Shown here piece after piece: positions 58,350 through 64,000 of a stretch of DNA of 64,000 nucleotides; position 1 is the stretch's first letter; the number at the start of each line of letters is the position of its first letter. Origin of the DNA: Candidatus Zixiibacteriota bacterium (GTDB taxonomy: Bacteria; Zixibacteria; MSB-5A5; GN15; JAAZOE01). Position numbers and translations under genes: made by a program. The stretch covers positions 81,396 through 145,395 of the forward strand of contig JAGLON010000033.1 in the NCBI GenBank assembly GCA_023138975.1. Direction: 5' to 3'. The notes under the pieces were generated by a model that saw nothing but the letters and a program-made list of their open reading frames with translations, did no database searches and was not told the DNA's origin.

Positions 58350-60866
58350 ATGACCGGAAAAAGAATTTTCTGGATTCTTCCTATAATGCTCCTTTTCCTA
58401 TCAGGTTTCGGATACTCTGATATGATGTATTCCGCAGATGAGCCTGATACCGGTCTAAAGGGGAATTCATTTGTTGATATCGTTTTCCATGATGGTATCA
58501 TCTGGTTGGCCAGCGGAAGAGGGTTGAGTTATACCGACGATTTTGGGCAAACCTGGTATACTCATAATAAAACAACCGGACTGAACTCGGATGACCCCTC
58601 AGCAATATTTGGCCGCGGTCAGCAGTTTTGGGTCGCCGGAACGCATACAGAGTTGTATGGCGGGATTAATTATCCGTTTGGAGACGGTATTGATCTCACG
58701 TTTGACGGCGGTGCGAACTGGGAGTATCTTGATCCACTTGAAACGGCAAACTTCGGACAGCTTGTCTATGATATCGCAGGAAATAGCCAGAGTGTCTATG
58801 CGGCATGTTTTCACGGCGGATTAATCGTAACACATAATAATGGCCAAACCTGGTCGCATATGTTTTACTCACCGGCCGACTCAAGCGACTGGACAGCCGA
58901 TAACTGGGTCAACCTGGCTTCCGGTAGGTACTATTCCTGTGCCGTAGATAGCTTTCACGCTGATTCACTATTTGTTTACGGTGGTGCGGCGCGAGGAGTA
59001 AATAAATTTATCTATATCCCGCGCAGAGTAAAAATGGGGGGAAACAACGTCACCGCCATTGACGGAGATGAATACCTGTATATTGCTCACGAAAATGGAA
59101 TATCGCAGGCTGATTCGGCCCTGACAAAGTTCTACACCGCGAGTTATCAAAATGGCTTGCCGGTTAATGGCTGGACCAGAAAGATTATTAATTTCGGCGG
59201 GAAAATATTGGCGGGTCTGGCGGATAAAACCGACAGCTCCGGTCTGGGATTGTATACTGTCGCCGATGCCGGCGCCGAATGGACGGTGATGGCAGAGTCC
59301 ACTACCGGACCCTCGGATCTTTGGACAAAAACGATGACGACTGTCTTTGAAGGACCCGGAGCCGGATTGTATGACTTTAAGATTCTAAATGATTCAGTAC
59401 TTTATGCAGCAGTAGGAGACAGCGGAATATATCAGTCTCTTGATTCCGGCGTAACCTGGCAGAGATTCTATATTGACTCAACAGATATGAGCCAACTATC
59501 TCTTAGAAATCAGGTTCTGTCGGTTGACGCAACCGCAGACAGCCTGTATCTGGGAACTCGCGCTGGATTGATTAAGGCGGCCTATAGTCAGCCGTTTGCG
59601 ATAGATTTTGATACGTTGATCACTTTTCCCGAAGATGATTCAACCGGTTCCATGGTTACCCATGTTCGCCATTTTGAGGGCGACACGGTCTTTACCTGGG
59701 TAGCCGTCGCGCCGCATCCGGACTCGACTGGCGGTAATTATGCGGCAATTCAACTTATTAGCTCTCCTATTCTCAATAATCCGCCTCTTGTTATCTGGGC
59801 AATTTATAGTACGCCTCCAACGATTATCAATGACATTTTAGTAATCGATTCATTTACTACGGCATTTGCAACGACGAGCGGATTATTTGGAAACCGTAAC
59901 CGCAACATACCGGTGATGACAACTTTTGCCTATTCACCAAATGATAGCGTAAGCGGATTGACTCTGGCGAACTATCGTTTTAATACCGTTAATAGCATTA
60001 ACGGAAGCATATTTGCCGGCTCTGGCGGAGGATTTGGTAAAAGGCTTAATGATGAAAACTTTAAGGTTGTTCGAGCCAATACAAATCATCTGACTCATGA
60101 TTTAGCCATACCGCATACTTTTCAGAATTCGGGTCTTCCCGGTGACTGGGTTATTGCTCTGGAAATGCAGGAAACGAGCAATGATACGCTTTTATGGGCA
60201 GCTTGCCGAAATGTTATCGATACGATCCCACAATCTAACGCCGTCGGGTACAGCCGTGATTTTGGCGCATCATGGACAAAAGTGTTAAACGGTGAAATGG
60301 TCTGGAATTTTGCCTTTGATGATAACGGCGGGGCCTATGCCGCGGCCTCAAACGGTTTGTTTTACTCGGCCGGTTCTCCTGATACGTGGGAGCGGGCGCA
60401 GATAATTGACCAGAATACAATGGATACGGTTTGGGCCGAAACCGAAGTGTACTCAGTTGAGGTCGTAGATTCAATACTATGGGTCGGGACAAGCTTCGGG
60501 TTAGCATTCCGGCCGCTTGATAATCTGTCCGACTGGAGTATTATTCGTGTCTTCAAAGAAACCGATTCTATCGATGATATATATGCCGCTCCGGTTCCGT
60601 TTTCGCCGCTGGCACCAAATGGGCGTTTGACCCTTCATTATCGAGTAGAAGAGACTGCTGATATTACTATTGAGGTGTATGATTTTGCGATGAATCTGGT
60701 TAAGACCGTAGTCGTTAATAAATACCGGCCCGGCGGCGAAGATTATTTCGAGTCTTGGGATGGTTATAATGAAGATGGCGATGTTGTTGCGACCGGAATG
60801 TACTTTTTCAAAATTACATATTCAACCGGACCGGTACGCTGGGGTCGGTTGGCAATAATACCATAA
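58350..60866 (+). CDS. Secreted beta-propeller-like (BNR/Ycf48-like) protein with FlgD-like C-terminus
   Basis: Signal peptide from MTGKRIFWILPIMLLFLSGFGYS; repeated 'dDfGqTW / DGGANWEYL / NNGQTWSHM / DSGVTWQRF / DFGASWTKV' units; C-terminal DITIEVYDFAMNLVKTVV...WDGYNEDGDVVATGMYFFKI. Confidence 0.85.
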   Translation: MTGKRIFWILPIMLLFLSGFGYSDMMYSADEPDTGLKGNSFVDIVFHDGIIWLASGRGLSYTDDFGQTWYTHNKTTGLNSDDPSAIFGRGQQFWVAGTHTELYGGINYPFGDGIDLTFDGGANWEYLDPLETANFGQLVYDIAGNSQSVYAACFHGGLIVTHNNGQTWSHMFYSPADSSDWTADNWVNLASGRYYSCAVDSFHADSLFVYGGAARGVNKFIYIPRRVKMGGNNVTAIDGDEYLYIAHENGISQADSALTKFYTASYQNGLPVNGWTRKIINFGGKILAGLADKTDSSGLGLYTVADAGAEWTVMAESTTGPSDLWTKTMTTVFEGPGAGLYDFKILNDSVLYAAVGDSGIYQSLDSGVTWQRFYIDSTDMSQLSLRNQVLSVDATADSLYLGTRAGLIKAAYSQPFAIDFDTLITFPEDDSTGSMVTHVRHFEGDTVFTWVAVAPHPDSTGGNYAAIQLISSPILNNPPLVIWAIYSTPPTIINDILVIDSFTTAFATTSGLFGNRNRNIPVMTTFAYSPNDSVSGLTLANYRFNTVNSINGSIFAGSGGGFGKRLNDENFKVVRANTNHLTHDLAIPHTFQNSGLPGDWVIALEMQETSNDTLLWAACRNVIDTIPQSNAVGYSRDFGASWTKVLNGEMVWNFAFDDNGGAYAAASNGLFYSAGSPDTWERAQIIDQNTMDTVWAETEVYSVEVVDSILWVGTSFGLAFRPLDNLSDWSIIRVFKETDSIDDIYAAPVPFSPLAPNGRLTLHYRVEETADITIEVYDFAMNLVKTVVVNKYRPGGEDYFESWDGYNEDGDVVATGMYFFKITYSTGPVRWGRLAIIP

Positions 60867-60878
60867 TCGGAGGCGGAA

Positions 60879-61853
60879 ATGAAAAAAGCATTTGTTATTA
60901 TTTTGACAATAGGTCTTTTGCTCCCGCTTTCGGTTCAGGCGGGAACGGATGGGAGTGGAGGACAAGCGGGAAACTTCCGTGAACTTAAGCTGGGTGGTCG
61001 GGCTTCGGCTCTGGGCGGAGCTTTCACGGCCATGGCCGAAGGAGGCATGGGGTTTTTATATAACTCAGCCGGCTCGGCTCAATCGCGCAAACATTACGCT
61101 TCGTTTTCGTATCGGGCGTTAAAGCTTGATCGTAGGATTGGGTTTGCGTCGTTTACGATGCCAGCCAAAGAGCAAGCTTCTCTGAGTCTGTTCTGGCTGC
61201 ACGCAGGAACCTCGCCGCTTGAGTCCAGGGATAGACAGGGGTTTATTATCGACGGTGAGGATATCAGCTATTCCGAGAATATGTTTGGTATTAATTTCTC
61301 AAAAAAGTTCGCAAATACACTTCTAATCGGCGCGAAAGTTTTCTATGCTCAGAATAATATCGCGAATATAAACGCCTATACGGCCGGAGTTGATTTTGGA
61401 GCATTGAGCAGAATTGATTTGAGGAGAACATTTTTGCGGCCGGTTTTTCCTTTGCTTCGATTCGGTGCTACGGTGGAGAATTTAGGCGCCAATTATAAAT
61501 GGACAACAACTAAATACTGGAATACCGTTGGCCGGTCTCAAGGTGCAACTTTTGAGGAATCTTTTCCCATAAAATACCGATTGGGGCTTGCGCTTGAACA
61601 GCCGAATAGGTATGTTCTCGCGGCTGATTTTGAGGTCAGTTCACGATCGATAGTTAAGACTCATCTGGGAGGAGAGTACAGTCTAAATAAGGCATTAGCA
61701 TTGCGCGCCGGTCTGGATGATTCTCATCCGACTTTCGGCGCCGGATTATTTAAACTCATGGGCGATTTCGCGATGAAGATAGATATTGCTTATTTGATGG
61801 ATAAGGCCGGTGAAGGTGATGATGTCCTAATTTCATTTGACATTGTATTCTAA
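60879..61853 (+). CDS. PorV/PorQ family protein
   Basis: FRELKLGGRASALGGAFTAMAEGGMGFLYNSAGSAQ; signal peptide. Confidence 0.88.
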   Translation: MKKAFVIILTIGLLLPLSVQAGTDGSGGQAGNFRELKLGGRASALGGAFTAMAEGGMGFLYNSAGSAQSRKHYASFSYRALKLDRRIGFASFTMPAKEQASLSLFWLHAGTSPLESRDRQGFIIDGEDISYSENMFGINFSKKFANTLLIGAKVFYAQNNIANINAYTAGVDFGALSRIDLRRTFLRPVFPLLRFGATVENLGANYKWTTTKYWNTVGRSQGATFEESFPIKYRLGLALEQPNRYVLAADFEVSSRSIVKTHLGGEYSLNKALALRAGLDDSHPTFGAGLFKLMGDFAMKIDIAYLMDKAGEGDDVLISFDIVF

Positions 61854-61871
61854 ACAAAGGTGAAGCCTGTT

Positions 61872-62765
61872 ATGAATCGAAAACAATTATTTACTCTCAG
61901 TTCGTTTCTACTGCTGTCGTTTTTTGCCGGAAATGCATTCGCTGGCAAAACCGGAATGTTGAATCTGTTAAACCTTACCGGGCCGCGGCAGGTGGCAATG
62001 GGTGAAACCGGCGTTTTGAGTGAAGCAGACCCGTTTAATCTGGAGTATAATCCGGCTATGATAGCCGGGATGAAGAACAGTCAGGTCGGAATTTCTCATA
62101 ACAGCTTTTTTCAAGACAGGCATACCAATACACTGGCGCTAATTTTCCCCGCGGCAGGTATGGACTTTGGTGTTCATATCCGCCTATCATCAGTTAGTGA
62201 TCTTGAGGCGCGAGGTGAGAATCCATCAGAGGAACCTGATTACTTATTTAGCCCGAACGATTTTGCCGGGAAAGTTTTTGCGGCCAAAAACATTACGGAT
62301 AGACTGCAGGCCGGAATTTCTCTGGGACTGCTTTTAGAAAAAATAGATACTCATCGGGCGGTTGCCGGGGTCTTTGGTCTGGGAGCGGTGTATCGTTTTG
62401 AACATGGATTTTCAGCCCATGCTTCCGTGGCCAATCTGGGATCTCAGTTTACCTTTATTACTGATAAACAGAGTACTCCAAAAATCGTACGATTTGGGGC
62501 CGATTTTCACAAAAAAGACTTGAATATTTCAGCGGATTATGTAAATATCAAATCAAGTGACGGACATATACATTTGGGCGGAGAGTATCTGTTGGAAGAG
62601 GTGCTATTTTTACGGCTTGGATATCAGACCGGATATGATAACCGGGATTTCTCAGCCGGAACGGGATTTGTTTATAACAACTTAAGAATAGACTATGCGT
62701 TCGTGCCTTATGATTCTGATTTGGGCAGTACGCATAGATTTTCATTAACAATATCCATTAGGTAA
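61872..62765 (+). CDS. PorV/PorQ family protein
   Basis: GPRQVAMGETGVLSEADPFNLEYNPAMIAGMKNSQVGISHN...GFVYNNLRIDYAFVPYDSDLGSTHRFSLTIS. Confidence 0.85.
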   Translation: MNRKQLFTLSSFLLLSFFAGNAFAGKTGMLNLLNLTGPRQVAMGETGVLSEADPFNLEYNPAMIAGMKNSQVGISHNSFFQDRHTNTLALIFPAAGMDFGVHIRLSSVSDLEARGENPSEEPDYLFSPNDFAGKVFAAKNITDRLQAGISLGLLLEKIDTHRAVAGVFGLGAVYRFEHGFSAHASVANLGSQFTFITDKQSTPKIVRFGADFHKKDLNISADYVNIKSSDGHIHLGGEYLLEEVLFLRLGYQTGYDNRDFSAGTGFVYNNLRIDYAFVPYDSDLGSTHRFSLTISIR

Positions 62766-62776
62766 GGAGTTTAAAC

Positions 62777-63895
62777 ATGCCGAAGTACAAAATCGCATGG
62801 CTTCCCGGCGATGGGGTCGGAATTGAAGTAATGGAAGCGGCTAAGATTGTGCTCGACAAACTTCAATTCGACGCCGAATACATACACGGTGATATCGGTT
62901 GGGAATTTTGGAAAACTGAAGCCAATCCTCTGCCGGAACGCACTTGTGACCTGCTCAACAGTGTCGATGCGGCCCTGTTTGGCGCGATTACATCTCATCC
63001 GAAAGAGGAATGCGAAGCAGCCCTGATCCCTGAGCTTCAGGGTAAAGGTAAAGTTTACGCGTCCCCGATCGTTCGCCTGCGTCAGGAATTCAACCTGCGC
63101 ACCAACTTGCGTCCGTGTAAAGCTTATGCGGGAAGCCCGTTGAATTATAAAGACGGTATCGATATCGTTGTTTTCCGTGAAAATACCGAAGATCTTTATT
63201 CCGGTGTCGAATTCCATCCTTTCCCGGATGAAGTTCGTGAAGCGGTTAAAAAGCACAATCCGAAGATGGCTCGTTTTGACCACCATCCGGGTAATGAAAT
63301 AGCTGTGTCGCTTCGTATCAATACAAAGACCGGTTGTACGAACATCATCACCGATGCCTTTGAATTTGCCAAAAAGTTCGGCCGTAAATCGGTTACCGTA
63401 GTTGAAAAACCGAACGTCCTCCGCGAAACATCCGGCCTGATGGTTCGGACGGCTCGCGAAGTAGCTAAGAATTATCCCGGTATCGAATTATGGGAAACCA
63501 ATATCGACGCTATGTGCATGTGGCTGGTGAAAAACCCGTTGGATTATTCCGTTTTGGTTACGTCGAACATGTTCGGTGATATCGTCTCTGACCTTTGCGC
63601 CCAATTAGTCGGCGGACTCGGTTTCGCGTCCTCCGGTAACATTGGCGACAAACTGGCCGTTTTCGAACCGTCACACGGTTCGGCTCCGAAATATGCCGGT
63701 CAGTACAAGGTCAACCCGATGGCGATGATCCTCTCGGCCAAATTGATGCTCGACTGGTTAGGCGAACCCGAAATGGGTGCCCGCGTCGAAAAGGCTCTTG
63801 CCGAAGTCGTCAAAGAAGGCAAAGTCAGAACGTATGACATGGGCGGTTCCAACACGACATTAGAAGTTGGCGAAGCGATTGCAGCCAAGCTGTAA
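62777..63895 (+). CDS. Isocitrate/isopropylmalate dehydrogenase family protein
   Basis: AWLPGDGVGIEVMEAAKIVLD; VFRENTEDLYSGVEF; NMFGDIVSDLCAQLVGGLGFASSGNIG; EPSHGSAPKYAGQYKVNPMAMILSAKLML. Confidence 0.95.
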   Translation: MPKYKIAWLPGDGVGIEVMEAAKIVLDKLQFDAEYIHGDIGWEFWKTEANPLPERTCDLLNSVDAALFGAITSHPKEECEAALIPELQGKGKVYASPIVRLRQEFNLRTNLRPCKAYAGSPLNYKDGIDIVVFRENTEDLYSGVEFHPFPDEVREAVKKHNPKMARFDHHPGNEIAVSLRINTKTGCTNIITDAFEFAKKFGRKSVTVVEKPNVLRETSGLMVRTAREVAKNYPGIELWETNIDAMCMWLVKNPLDYSVLVTSNMFGDIVSDLCAQLVGGLGFASSGNIGDKLAVFEPSHGSAPKYAGQYKVNPMAMILSAKLMLDWLGEPEMGARVEKALAEVVKEGKVRTYDMGGSNTTLEVGEAIAAKL

Positions 63896-63921
63896 GAAAT
63901 AAATAGATATATTTTCTTTTC

Positions 63922-63953
63922 AAAGGCAGGCCTTTAAAAGCCTGCCTTTTTTT
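63922..63953 (+). terminator. Intrinsic terminator
   Basis: AAAGGCAGGCCTTTAAAAGCCTGCCTTTTTTT. Confidence 0.9.
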
Positions 63954-64000
63954 ATCTTTATTTGATTAAATCCTATGTCATTCCCGAGAGTGAGGCATTT

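Noticed and set aside
62771-63286. 171-aa minus-strand ORF opposite the isocitrate dehydrogenase gene
   Set aside because: Antisense shadow of a strongly conserved enzyme gene.

Overview
The window reads as a gene-dense chromosomal segment from an FCB-group-like bacterium. Zixibacteria-like is my inference, based on dockerin/FnIII 'APGDDG' modules, PorV/PorQ proteins and FlgD/T9SS-type C-termini; no marker gene was tested. I support about 44 CDSs, one tRNA-Met(CAT), several terminators, one candidate structured ncRNA/leader, and several palindromic intergenic repeats. Most notable: (1) a tightly packed operon at 16.0-25.8 kb (GH130, CBM9-like lipoprotein, SSS symporter, GH38, PNGase F-like amidase, GH20) that reads as a complete N-glycan release, import and catabolism pathway; (2) a two-gene accessory module at 52.5-55.7 kb, consisting of a secreted protein of six ~28-aa 'VYxVNxYGIKDITPSxIIE' repeats and a zinc-ribbon/TM/814-aa protein, flanked by related palindromic repeats and lying next to an etfA that lacks etfB; (3) a consensus promoter followed ~200 nt later by an intrinsic terminator at 7.3-7.5 kb, with several internal hairpins, possibly an undescribed ncRNA or leader. 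All family calls come from reading the translated sequences and remembered family motifs. No searches were run.
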